This document shows, one piece after another, positions 1 to 11,604 of a stretch of DNA of 64,000 bases (positions are counted from its first letter, which is position 1; each line of letters begins with the position of its first letter). Source of the stretch: Epiperipatus broadwayi (taxonomy: Eukaryota > Onychophora > Udeonychophora > Euonychophora > Peripatidae); assembly GCA_028023455.1 (NCBI GenBank), contig JAQFVV010006638.1:372001-436000 (forward strand), read 5' to 3'. The notes under the pieces were generated by a model, which had not been told where the DNA came from, made no database searches, and saw nothing but the letters and a program-made list of their open reading frames with translations. The position numbers and the translations under genes were made by a program.

Positions 1-853
1 CACAAAAATAACCTCAACCAACTCACTTATAAATGAAAGTCAGTACATTTAACAATAGAGGCTACTAAACATATATCATTTCATAATTATGCCTGGCTAA
101 CCATTGATATATAGAGGCAAATAAACTATAGGATTCACATAATTATGCTTAGCTCATTTTTGAGACTTAGAGCCTGACAAAAAATATAAACTTATGCCTC
201 TGACACTTTTGACACTTGTGGGCGGATAAATATAAGTATAAAATAGTTGAGAATGATGCTGAAATGATGACTCTGAGTAGTATCTTGGGAACATGGCAGC
301 CTCAAGACAGTGAAAAACTTTTGATCTATTGCCAGTATAGTAAGACATAATCAATCTTCAACAAATTTATGGATTTAATTGTAATTTAAATTTTATTAAG
401 TTACTTATTTTATATGTAATTGCGTGCAGTTTTTCTTTACATTGGAAGAATTGTGAATCAAGATATATATATAGCCATAAGAATCCTTATATGATATTTT
501 CCATTTATCTGTGGGTTATTTTCATTAAGTGTGAATTCTTCTGATTTAACTTATGAAATCTGCATAATTTGTTAATCCATTTATGATAGAGTATTTTATT
601 TGGCAAATGATTACCTCGATGGCAGGGTTTCATGAGCACCTTAATTAAATGTCATATATTCTAGCAAGCACAATAAGTTACTGAATTGAGCAAATCGTTG
701 CTGATAATTCAGCCATTTATATATATATATATATATATAGATCCATAATTAGACAAATCAATGAATATGTTAAGATGGGCACTCTAAAGCTTTATCCTTG
801 TAGTTGCATAATATCCTCACAGACAAAACTTAAAATTAGAAAAATATCTGACA
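1..853. other. AT-rich DNA, no gene seen
   Basis: No coding region or RNA gene is supported here. The only visible structure is a short TA run at about 719-739. The short ORFs have no recognisable motif and match chance expectation in AT-rich sequence. Confidence 0.5.
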
Positions 854-1147
854 TGTTGGACTATTTCCATCATTTATGAGTGAATGTTGAATATATACAA
901 AATTTTAAACTTTATTTGAACTTTCCAAGTACAAAGAACTTGTTAGTAATAATGCACAAATAGACAATACAGGTTAGTAATTACATAATGTTTAGAGTAG
1001 TATTATTACCCACTCTTCTTCAGGTGTTGCTGGCCTATATGCACAGTGACAATATTGGCTTAGAAGTTGAACTCGTACCTTTACATTCTTGAATATCCAA
1101 TTTAAGGCAAATGCTCTACCACTCATAAATGATGGAAATAATCGAAC
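854..1147. repeat. Spaced inverted repeat, MITE-like
   Basis: A segment of about 28 bp at 857-884 (containing CTATTTCCATCATTTATGAG) recurs as its near-exact reverse complement at 1121-1146 (containing CTCATAAATGATGGAAATA). About 235 bp of AT-rich DNA lies between the arms. No ORF lies inside. The arrangement fits a small inverted-repeat element or MITE remnant. No target-site duplication could be assigned because the flanks are low complexity. Confidence 0.45.
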
Positions 1148-1454
1148 ATATCACATTTTATAATATATCATTACAAACCTTCAAACAAATAAAATCTTAA
1201 AATTTTCTCAGCTTTATTTTATGAGCAGTCTAAATGAGGTTTTTCCCAGCTTTAATTTGAAACACAAATGATATAAGCTTTTTTTTTATTTTGCAACTGG
1301 TTTTTATAGCTACTTGATATTGTGAATAGTCAATTTTATTTTACAATGAAGAATTCCATTAAATTTTTAATTATATACTTTGGAATATGCAATAATCATG
1401 CTGCCATAATTATTTTAATTTTGCAAATACATTATCATTGATTGTGAAGTGTTA

Positions 1455-1640
1455 CTTTAAGTTTGAGTTCAAGTTAATTTTAAAAAAAATATTATGAATA
1501 CGATATAAATAAAAGATTTGATTTAAATATACTGAATGTCTAAAATTGCTTTTGTTTACTAATATTTTTATTCAAAAAGTCTTTTATTTATATTGTACTC
1601 ATAATAATTTTTTTAAAATTTTGTTGAACTCAAAACCTCA
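1455..1640. repeat. Long-arm hairpin, MITE-like
   Basis: Two arms of about 60 bp face each other. The left arm runs from about 1458 (GTTTGAGTTCAAG) to 1522 (AATAAAAGATTTGA). The right arm runs from about 1577 (AGTCTTTTATTTATAT) to 1638 (GTTGAACTCAAAAC). The arms pair with only scattered mismatches around a loop of about 55 bp. This would form a strong hairpin in RNA or single-stranded DNA. It is non-coding. Foldback/MITE origin is an inference. Confidence 0.55.
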
Positions 1641-2005
1641 TTTTTTAAATATAAAGTTTAATTATCTTTTTTTAAAAAATAACAAATGCAAAGTGTTAGA
1701 ATAATTCACAAAGTTAGAATAATAATAGCCGGAAGATATGTCACCCCAGCGCTAATCTCAAAGTACCTTTAATAGCTTACAATTATTATTGTTTTTGTAA
1801 ACTTCTTAATAATTTATTTTAGTTTCAAAAATAACTTTATTAATGAAAAATAATTGATTATCTAAGAATATGTGAATACATTGTCTTTCTTGGTAAGAAG
1901 TTCTAACATCCTAATTGAGAATCTGTGATGGATCTAAAGTTTAATCCCCTGGAGAATCTCTAATGGAAATCCTAGTATCAAATTTTGTGTGTGATTGTTT
2001 ATGTC

Positions 2006-2406
2006 TTAGGTGATTTTTGGTATTTGAAAGAGATTCCATGTCTCATTATAGAGGAATTTTGAAGACAGGATAAGGTCTTTACTTTTCAACTTATTAAGGC
2101 GATCGATAAATATGACATCTTGATTTAGAGGTGGGAAGGTGAAGATTAGTTTGCAACGGACACTCCAGATTGTATGAACTAAAAATAATAAAAGTCTAAT
2201 GAAAGGAAAGTGTCTACTTTGTAAGGAGTCTTTCAATGATAGAATTTTGTAAAAGTCATTGCTCGAACTTTGCGATATTAGCAATCTAATGCCTACCAGC
2301 CGAGAGCATGATTTAATAATATGGTCAAAAGTATCCTCTTGAGTCTTGCAGAGTGGGCATATTGGATCAATATTATTTAGATATCTCTTGAAGTGTAATT
2401 TTACAA
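2006..2406 (-). pseudogene. LINE (non-LTR) ORF2 C-terminal remnant
   Basis: Read on the minus strand, an open frame of about 130 codons contains DPICPLCKTQEDTFDHII followed by KSC. This is a CPxC...H....C arrangement of the kind found after the reverse transcriptase domain of many LINE ORF2 proteins (zf-RVT-like). Downstream it continues through an aromatic/basic stretch (LLFLVHTIWSVRCKL) to a stop near 2006, as expected for the last 100 or so residues. The RT domain itself is not seen upstream (to the right), so the copy is 5'-truncated, the usual state of dead LINEs. It is unlikely to encode anything functional alone. Clade not assignable by eye. Confidence 0.55.
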
Positions 2407-3151
2407 GTAATTGAATCTCCCATTGAACTATGTAAATAATTTAGATATAAATATATACACAGAGGAGCCAAAAATTAAATGGAAATTTATAATAAAAATT
2501 GAATATGTATCTTTAGGTGTTACAAATTGAAATGCTTTAAGCAGTATAGTCTATTTAATGCAAAGAGTGGTCCAGAAACATTTGCAAAGTGATATTTTTA
2601 ATGCATCTGCCATTTTTCTCCCCAGTTCTATGCCTGGAATAAAATGATTTCTTTCATTTGAGAGATTTAAAAAAAAACCCATGAAGTAACATCGAGTAAA
2701 TATGGCTGATAGATAAGTTGTTGATAAATAAAGAGTTACTATCATGCTAAATGATAATTTATATATAGAAATGTTTATATATATAAAAACAACTTTTTAT
2801 ATGAAAAAAGTTTATATAACAGTGACTTATCCCTTAATATTAAGATATTAGAAATAAAGTTATCAATTTAATATTAAGTTTAATATTTAATCTGTAACAT
2901 AAAATTTAAAATAATGGCTAAATTTAAATAAAAATAAAGATTACTATTTTAAGGAAACACCAACCATTTCTATGACACCTAATAAAGATTGAAATTCATA
3001 CTATTCCAAAAGGAGTCATATTTTTATGAATAGGTTGTTATAAAATTTTAGAAAAGAATCAAGATTATGATGGAGAATTATGGTAGATAAAATTAAAATC
3101 ACTTAAAATAATTAAGTTTTAGGACATTGCTATTGATTACTATATATATAT
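2407..3151. other. AT-rich DNA, no gene seen
   Basis: No feature is supported between the LINE remnant and the hairpin at 3.15 kb, apart from poly-A/T runs and short TA tracts. Confidence 0.5.
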
Positions 3152-3242
3152 ACAATTACTTCTCTATAAAGCTGCTTTAATATGATGAAAACCAATCTCC
3201 TGGTTGAAATATTGAAGCAGCTTTATGGAGAAGTAATTGTTT
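3152..3242. repeat. Compact hairpin between TA tracts
   Basis: ACAATTACTTCTCTATAAAG at about 3152 is mirrored by CTTTATGGAGAAGTAATTGT at about 3221-3240, and the pairing continues inward through GCTGCTTTAATAT / ATATTGAAGCAGC. Arms are about 31 bp around a loop of about 28 bp. TA tracts flank it on both sides (about 3140 and 3273). This looks like a very short foldback element inserted in TA-rich DNA. Confidence 0.5.
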
Positions 3243-3289
3243 GTTTTTTTATTTTATTTTTAGTTAGTTTGTATATATATATATTGTAA

Positions 3290-3550
3290 TGGGCTGGAGG
3301 ATTACATAAGAGATAGGGGGAACGCATCTTACTATGGTCGGACTTTGGGTCTTCAGATAGGATGCAAGTGATTACGCGATGAAATACATAACCTATGATT
3401 GTACCTACTTCCAATAGACTAGCTCTACCTATTTTTATTAACCTAGATACAATTTGGGTCAGTTCATCCAATTCTCACCCCTTTCTAGCCACGTTATACC
3501 ACAGTATTCAAACTCAGGGAGTAATTGCCTGAGCTCTCTTATCAGGGAAG
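3290..3550 (-). repeat. Dispersed repeat, copy 1
   Basis: The reverse complement of this segment matches about 32925-33150. Shared blocks include TTTCATCG, GCATCCTA, TGAAGACCC and the TGTAATCAT region. A 71-codon open stretch runs on the minus strand (3258-3471, MDELTQIVSRLIKIGRASLL...), but copy 2 is not open in the equivalent frame, so coding is doubtful. One edge carries a CCTGAGTTTGAATAC motif resembling a pol III B box, so a tRNA-related SINE is one explanation. Family unknown. Confidence 0.5.
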
Positions 3551-6136
3551 GAGATCACACTAATAGTAGTTATTGCACTTCTACATAAGTGATAATTAAT
3601 TACCAAAAATCAATTAAGCATAAGATATATAAAAAAAATATGTATGTGCAGTATAAGTATATATGTATTAAAAGCTATAATAATTGGCTTAAATATGTAT
3701 GTGTATTTCTTCTATCATAGTAATAATATTAATAGGTGTAAAACTAAATAAGATTATAATATTTATAATGGGTATGTGCATAATGAAGAACTATAAAGCT
3801 GGTGATGGATATTGAAATAATGATGAGTTAGAGACCAGATTAAAATAACAAATTATATAAACATTTATTGATTGACAAATAAAAAAAAATATGCAATATG
3901 AATAACACTTAAATCTGATATATATAATTTATTTTGTCAGGATGAAATTCTACCATATCGATAACTATAATGATATTAATAAAATAAAACCCTTGCCATA
4001 AACCCAATGGTAGAAGTTGATGTACTTGACTAATTATTTACAACAACGAATATGGAAAATTCTAATATGTATATGTGATTGCGAATTTAGCTGACTAATT
4101 TAAAATGTGTATACAAACATAACAACAATAAAAAGACCTCTGTTTTCTAGATACCTCAATGGTTATAAATCATTGATTTATAAAAGCAATACAAAAGTAA
4201 GCTTAATTAATAATATTAAAAAATATATATCATTGTGTTTTGCTTACTATAAGATAATATTAAAATTTCTTACCTCCTAATTTTGTCAAAAGTCAGTCAT
4301 TTGGGGCGGTCAAAACTATTTTTTATATATATATACAATTAGAGATGATGAAAATATATGTATATAAATCTAATTTTTTCCCCTTATTACTCTCATACAG
4401 AGTAACTCCAAAATTATACACATTAGCTTCCGTTTGTAGAAACGAAAATAATACATAAAATTTACAATAGACAAAATAATAAAACAAAAATTACAATTCT
4501 TATCCCATTATGTTAATTAAAGTTCAATAAGTCTTCTGGAAATTGTTCATTTACTAAATAAATTCCTAGGAATAGAGATGAAGTTTGGCTCCCACGAAGA
4601 ATAGAAGTTTCTTGTCTGAGTCAAAAAATAATAATGTTCTCCAATTATCCTGTCTTGGATTTGTTTAGGCATTTTATTTAAAGCAAAGATGGTTTTTAAG
4701 TTTCTCCTAAATGGGCAGGTAAAATCTTTAAACTTTCATGGCTTTATCAATGACGTATTATTACCCCATGGTAAAAACTTTTCAGCAAGCAATCATGATA
4801 TAAAAAATAATATATATTTATTGATTCATTTGCTGCTCAAGATTTCAATGACGATATTATTATTTATCAAAATAATTATTTATTGAATATTACTGCAACG
4901 CTTAAATTTAGCTAAAATTTATCTAATCAGCAAATAATTTAAAACTTCTTACTTTCAAATCATTTCTTTCCCTTCAAATGATTGCTTTAAAATTTCAGCT
5001 TTTGATCACTTTGATTAATATTTTAAAAAAAATATTTATATATTTGAATTCGAATATTCAGATCCATTTTGTATTCGAAAACTATTTTTTTAAACAGAAA
5101 AAATAATAATGTTCTCTCTTAAAAAAAAAAAAAAACAGAAGACAATTATAACAATTAATCCTGCCTTTCGGTTGTGTGAAGTTATTTTAAACATTTTAAC
5201 CTTGACATTTCCTATTGTTTAAATGACGTAATATAAATAAATGGGATTATAACTAAAAATAATAATTTATAAATATTTTAAATTTCATTTCTACAAATCT
5301 CATCTCCACAAATGGTGCCATGTGTTTAGGTTTAGGTTTTAATTCAGTCATTGTTTTTATTTTTATTTTAAGTTTATGTGTAAGTTTCTATTTTATTTTT
5401 ATAGTCATCCCCAATTATTAACATATAATACCCTTTTATTCCAGTGTTAATATACCTATCTGTTTCTCCCTAGTAATTTAATGGCTTTTATTACCTCCTT
5501 AAAAATAAAAAGATGTTTATACACATGTATATGTTGGAAAGAAAAAAAAATGTTAATATGTCAATTTGCTTAGCAACTTATTGGTTAAGCTAATATATTA
5601 CAAGGCTCTAATTGGTAGAGTGTCTTACATAACTAGATGGTGTGGCAGTTTGTAGCTCATCACTACAATATACATATATATTGCACTGATATCGAACAGT
5701 GGTATATATGTCTGTAATTTTATTAAAAAATTAAGGTGGAAATAAATTACAAGTGATTTAAAGATTTTTTTAAAAACAAAAAATTAAATAATAATAAATA
5801 CTGTATCATAGTTTATCTCTTAGAATAAATCTTCTTAGTAGGAGGGGGGAGGAGAAATGTATAAAAATTAAAGAACAGTTAAAACTTTTTTCTCTCTCTT
5901 TTTAAAGAAAACAGCTGTTATGTAGCAAACACTAAATTAATATGTAAAATCAGACTAAAATTTAGTTTGTAAAAATAAATTGTTTGTAGAAGAAAACTTT
6001 TAAAAAAATGTCTATAATTAGCTTATAAGATTTCAGATTGATAATAAAATTAAAATCGATAGTTGAATTAATTAAAAAAGAACTGTAAACTATCTTATCA
6101 AAACAATGTTTAGATAAATCTGAGCAAGGGTTTAAG
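3551..6136. other. AT-rich DNA, no gene seen
   Basis: This stretch holds poly-A/T tracts and short TA runs (about 4325, 4812 and 5673). The open frame at 4689-4886 (plus, 65 codons, hydrophobic C-terminus) has no recognisable domain and is probably chance. Nothing else can be supported. Confidence 0.45.
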
Positions 6137-6219
6137 TTAATCAAAAAATGAAAAATTAATTAAAAGAAATTTCAAGTTAATATCTAAATTAAAAAATAAT
6201 GATAAGAGATTACAACTAT

Positions 6220-6640
6220 AGGGAAAAAAGTATATAAAGTCGATTTCTCTATTGTTCTTCAGTCGGGGTTTCAATTTGATAGATTGTTCATCAGTTCGGA
6301 CAGAATGCAGAATCCAAACAATCAGAGATCCAGATATTTGGATTGCCATAGTAAGCCAATCAATTACTGTTGTGGTCAACATTAATGGAACCATGTAAGC
6401 CATTGATGTGTCTGATGGGGCTCCATTCCCCAAACCTCCACAAGTCAACTATTCTGTCTGGAACAAATGCTGGATTGATGCCATAACCAAAAATAAATGC
6501 TACTGTTCTTCTGTATCTTTCCTATTGCTGAGTCATAGAATGAAAACAAGCCATAAAGCCATCGATGGAAAACCAAAAAGCCAACCAGTTGGAAAATACA
6601 CACAGATCAAAACCTAGGTAAAGATACTTTATCATTGTCT
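6220..6640 (-). pseudogene. Possible membrane-protein exon remnant
   Basis: This short patch is richer in G+C and less repetitive than its surroundings. Two overlapping minus-strand frames look protein-like. One reads ERYRRTVAFIFGYGINPAFV with NWLAFWFSIDGFMACFHS upstream of a stop. The other, shifted, reads SMAYMVPLMLTTTVIDWLTM and then a second hydrophobic helix (GSLIVWILHSV). Together they suggest two to three transmembrane segments of a multi-pass protein broken by a frameshift and a stop. I do not recognise the family. A spliced exon or chance are alternatives. Confidence 0.2.
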
Positions 6641-7852
6641 GTAGACACTTTATATTTAAATGAATAAACTTTAATCAATGAAGGACTATTATAATTGAGC
6701 CTGAGTAATTATTTATATGATTTTATATGTAAATTTCAATATTATTGTATTATATTAGATATGTGTGTGTTTGATTAAATATTAATGTTTGCCTTACTTG
6801 TTATTTTGTCTATTTTCTCTTTCTCTCTTGTTACTGCATCACCACTCAATTATTATATAAGTTACTTTATGTGTTAAGTATATATGCTGAACCCTGAGAC
6901 AGAGTATGAGATAGTCATGGGTTATTTCAAGCACATATTATGGGCCTAAATTTCAGGCATGTTAGTTACTTTGTGTAATTAACTGGCACCCGAGGCTTAC
7001 ATTTTTCTATGTATAATTTTATTTTAATAAAAAAATATGTCAATGATGAAAAATGAAACAGATGTTATCTATAAGATGTTATTTACAATATTTATTGTAT
7101 AAAGTTATTTTTAAAAGTTTCTAATGAACTGTTAAGATAAAATTCTCTAAAAGGCTTTCTTTTATAAAAAGAAATGAGAACACAGAAGAAGCCAGCTATG
7201 AAAGAGTGGTATGCAGGACTAAGTAGATCAAATAGGATAAGAGTTAAAATATCAAACATTTTGAGAAGTTATGGGAAGGATTTCATCAGAAAAAGAAGAC
7301 GTAGAACTTTTGAGAATGAGAAAAAGAGGATAAGTAGAAAAATGTCAAGCAATTTATTATTTACTGATTGTTATTGCCTTGTGATTACTGACTGCTGTTT
7401 TATTCATTACTATTATGTGTAATTAAATTATGTTATTAAAAGAAAATTATATGTGTGTCAGCACAATTATGTGGAAATAAAGTCCAAAATGTGCTAGGAT
7501 TTATCTCACCACTCCATGATGAAAGAAAAAATATGCTATGTGATCCTGTCATCAATGAAAATTAAAGTCCATGCCCAAACACGTTTGTCTCAAAAAATAT
7601 TATACCTCATCATTGTTTCACTGAAAGTGTCAAAGTAAAGACATTTGAGGACAATCTTTATGGCCTTAGCTCTAGAAAATAAGCTTATTTTCTGTGTGTA
7701 TATAAGCAATATCATTTTTCCAGGGAATAAATGTCATCTATATGTTATTTTTAGTTTATAATCATATGAGTTATAAATCATATATTTACATTTTTTGTTT
7801 CTTTATATTTGCAACAATGTAAACAACATTAAATCAAAATAATTAATTTAGT
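6641..7852. other. AT-rich DNA with one small basic ORF
   Basis: The only coding candidate is 7174-7422 (plus, 82 codons), starting MRTQKKPAMKEWYAGL and continuing with a strongly Lys/Arg-rich stretch (IRKRRRRTFENEKKR) before a hydrophobic tail. No ribosomal or histone signature was recognised, and the basic tract is simply an A-rich strand. It is treated as doubtful. Confidence 0.3.
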
Positions 7853-7870
7853 ACTAAATAATAATTTATA

Positions 7871-7906
<36 letters not shown>

Positions 7907-7924
7907 TATAAATTATTATTTAGT
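7853..7924. repeat. 72-bp perfect palindrome with TA core
   Basis: The left arm ACTAAATAATAATTTATACT (7853 on) continues into a 24-bp alternating TA core. It is mirrored exactly by AGTATAAATTATTATTTAGT ending at 7924. The whole 72 bp is self-complementary and could extrude as a cruciform. It lies just upstream of the 5' end of element A, with a second TA run at 7926-7945 in between. Confidence 0.8.
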
Positions 7925-7945
7925 ATATAATATATATATATATAT

Positions 7946-10900
7946 TGTGTCATTACAATTTAGTCATTAGCTAAATTTATAGTAATGTGCACAAGAGAAA
8001 ATGAACAAAAATCATCATCACATTTTTTATATAAAAAAGGAAGCTGTAGGGCATCCAAGTTTAAACCCTACAAAATCCAGTTTTAAAATCTTTAGACAGA
8101 AAGAGAGTGGGTCAAAAATTATATTCTTTATTTGTTTGTGTGTTAATAAAACTCAAACAGAATGGTCCAGACATTTAATTATTTAATATTTGATTTTTTC
8201 TGTTAAAAAGCAAAATTATAATGCATATGTATAGGCAGTGTATGTGTAAGCTATTGATTGTTTTATATTTCAGATATTTAACTTTCTTTAAAACTAACCA
8301 ATGCTTGATCAATTCTAATATCTTATTCTATACTTCTATTTTGCTTTTCTATAATTGTAAGTGGGAATTGAAAAAGTCACAGATTTAATTTTAAATATTA
8401 GGGTTATAATTACTAAGCTAGCAATTATATTATTTAATGTTAGTTTATGAATGATTTGAAATGATAAAGGATGTGTGTACATTACATACAGAAATTTACA
8501 TTTATTAAATATTGAAAGAAAAGGAAGGGTTAAATCTGTCAAATTATTTTTTTGTACAATTTTATGTTAAAAGAGGAAATCTGTTGAATCAGATATCTAT
8601 TTTTGTAGCAATTTTTTTTGTAAATGATTGTTTGTCACTTTGGGAGCTTAAGCTGGGTGGTTACTCTAAATTTGAAATTGTCTTATCTTAAGATTAGAGA
8701 AAAGAAACTCCAAATTTAGATATTACAGATATACCTGAAATCTGATAAAGTCTATTTTTTTAAGACAAAAGTGTCTGAAAAACAGGTGTGATTTTTTTGG
8801 GGGGTTGGTCAACACTATCACTAATTGGGTGATTTGACTCAAAAAATTCGGATATAAAAGCAGTCTGGAAAATCAGTTGAGTGATTAGATTAGACTATTA
8901 TTAGATTATTGTTATTAGAATATATTGTGAGAGAGACTTTTTAAAAAAAATGTTGAAACTAAAGCAGACAAACATTTTAGTTCTGCTAGATAATTTTTTT
9001 TTTAAATCATTTTTGATGAAGTTTTGAATGTTGAAAATATAAGAAATGATGGGGTAGAAAAATTAATTATGTATCCCATCAAGACCTGACCGTCTTGGAG
9101 CCACAGATCATATAGGAAAGAAAAGATGTATTGTCTGAAAAATAATATTCTACACCTTTCAACTGACCAGAAAAATAAGATGTTTTTAAATAAAAAGAAG
9201 AAAACATTCACCTGCATTCGAAGATCAGAAAGATGAATTAATCTACTGATAAATATTAATCATCAAGTCCAATTAATTGTTCCAGCAACAGAGTTTAAAA
9301 CCCAGGAAATTTATAAATGTGAAAACAACTGCTGTATTTGTCCACTCAAAGAATCATGCTTGACAGGAAGAGAAGAAAAATTAATATAATGATTTCCAAA
9401 TTGTCCACTAAAGCAAATAACCTCAATAGGATCATCATCATCAAATAATTATACACTTTAAGAAAGAGATTGTTCCAAAGAAATACGGAAAAATTTGCTG
9501 CCAAAGATAGACATTAAACAAGAGAAATTTGACTCATTAGTAGTTGCTACAAAGAACTGGTAGTAGAAATTTTTTTTTTGATATATTTTTTTATGATATC
9601 AGAGTCTTAATAAAGTTTTAGCAATAAAGTGGTATAGTTTATTTAAAGAACTTTTAAAGGCAATTCAGATCGATTAAAAACAATAATTTCTTACTAATAA
9701 TAACTTTGAGCTCCATAAATGATCTTGAATGTATAAGAAATATTTGTTTATTAATTTACAGTTATGAAATATTAATGTATAAAATAATTTTTTGTATTAT
9801 TATTTTGGTTTTAAATAATATGTTGTTATTATGGGATAAAACACGCACATACATAATAATATTTTATATGTGTATAATTGTGTGCGAATGTGATTTAATA
9901 AGCAGTGTTGAAATATTAAATTATTTTGTTTTAAGAAAGTATAGCATTTCAGAGGTAGAAGAGAGTGGGAGAAAATAATTTAAAACTTGTTCGGTAAAAC
10001 TCGCTCTTTCAATTCTACTAACATTTTTTTTAACATTCTGCTTATCTGTTAGATTATAAGGTATGTGTGCCAATGAGTGAATATTTTTTTTATATGAAAT
10101 ACTTTGCTTGTGGATACAATATACTTTTGAAATACATTTACGGGAAAAGGGGAAGAATTTAAAATTTAATGTTATGATTTTAAAACAGTCGATTATGATT
10201 ATTGTTGTTATTTTTAATATAAATTTTCATATAAATATAGAAATTTTTATGTATATGTTAGAAATTCAGTAATAAATATTAGTTATGTTATTAAACGAGG
10301 TGTATATATTTCATTAAGAGTAGTCTTTCTCAAGTGTGATCATTCATCATTAATGGTTGAATATTAGTTGTTTAAGATATGATTAAATATGCTAAGATTA
10401 ACAATAATTATGAATTTCTTTTTAAAAATTAGGTTTTATGTTTAAACTTATTCCTAAAGCTGTGGTTGATCCATTGTCATTATCATTATCATCATCGTCA
10501 TTATCATGTTGCTGTTTAAATGTTTAAAGGCCATAAATAAATATTGATTTCATAGTATTTAATGATTTCTTAGTAATATTATAACCACCATCCCATCATC
10601 TATTTCATGCAAGGTTGAGTGAATTGCCATCTTAAATCAATAGTAATCTGAGCTAGTAAAACTTATAAAAAAATATTGAAACGCATTTGTTATGCTATGA
10701 TCTAAGAAATGATTTATGTCTAATGAATTTTATGAATTCCACTTCAATTTAAAGATGTTTTATGTTACCTAGGTATTTAATTAAATATTAGTGCAAACAG
10801 TGCTATGGGTCGAAAATCAAAATCATACATTTTGTAAGAAATAAGGTACCAAAAGGGATTCAAACCCAATACATGTGAATGGTTATTAGATATAACTGTG

Positions 10901-11488
10901 TCTAGATTCAGATAATCTAGTGGCGCCCTGATAGACCCTATTCACTTGCTGCTCACTTAGACATGCACTTAACATCAAACCAAGAAATGAAAGTGAGTAA
11001 AATCTACAGTTGGATATACCTGAGAACATATTTTATTGACTTACTAGTGTACTCACCTCACTTAGTTTCCATATACCTGAGTTATAATAGTTGTTATTAA
11101 TAATTTGTTTATATTTATTGATATTGTGACATCTTGAGGAATCTAATTATAGAAGTATGTTTCATTTAGTCCAATGACCATTAATATGATTGATAACTCA
11201 GTCTGACCTTTTTGTTTAATAGCCACTACTCAGGTATTATTCTTATAATTTAATTTAAGCTACAATGCTTTTTGTTTATTAAGCTAAATATTTATATTTG
11301 AATCGTTTCTTAATTAAATAATCTTTTATAATACTTTTGATCAGTTTATTTATGTTACAATGAATATAATATTTGAATATTTGAGATTTTAATAATATTT
11401 GGATTTTTGACAAATCCAATGATATTTTAATATACAATTGAATTTCTCTGTAATAATATTTCTGTTGAGTTACTTTAATTTTGTTACA
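7946..11488 (+). repeat. Element A 5' LTR
   Basis: 3543 bp, matched along its whole length by 12582-16141. It starts TGTGTCATTACA right after a TA run and ends TTTTGTTACA one base before the primer-binding site. A small open frame at 8001-8186 (61 codons, MNKNHHHIFYIKKE...) has a counterpart in the 3' LTR at 12637-12825. Frame and length are kept, but this may be passive inheritance. It also holds a core-promoter candidate near 8853 and a pol III B-box-like motif on the minus strand near 10858. Confidence 0.85.
8853..8882 (+). promoter_or_regulatory. Candidate element A core promoter
   Basis: TATAAAAG at 8853-8860 is followed about 20 bases later by TCAGTT, an initiator-like motif of the kind used by arthropod-type retroelements. 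The same motif pair is kept in the 3' LTR at 13495 onward. The TATA-to-initiator spacing is a little shorter than the usual 25-30 bp, so the exact start site is uncertain. Confidence 0.4.
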
Positions 11489-11529
11489 ATGGCACCCGAC
11501 GTGGGCCGCCATTGTAACAAAATTAAAGT
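11472..11529 (+). promoter_or_regulatory. Element A primer-binding site inside a perfect hairpin
   Basis: The internal region opens at 11490 with TGGCACCCGACGTGGGCC, which is close to the tRNA-Lys-type primer site TGGCGCCCAACGTGGGGC (15 of 18 positions; reference recalled, not searched). The last 17 bases of the LTR plus the first 5 bases beyond it (11472-11493) are exactly inverse-complementary to 11508-11529. They leave a 14-base loop (ACCCGACGTGGGCC) holding the core of the primer site. In the RNA this would form a 22-bp stem presenting the primer site in its loop. The right arm is absent downstream of the 3' LTR, so it belongs to the internal region. Confidence 0.8.
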
Positions 11530-11604
11530 TAGCTCAAAAGATCTATTAAAGGGAACAATAATTAATAAGATCCAAGTATATTAAAATAATTAAGAAACCA
11601 GCAT

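Noticed and set aside
10840-10900. Possible tRNA gene in LTR A (TGGGTTTGAATCCC type motif)
   Set aside because: The T-arm-like stem is only 3 bp and no anticodon arm or acceptor stem pairs with it.
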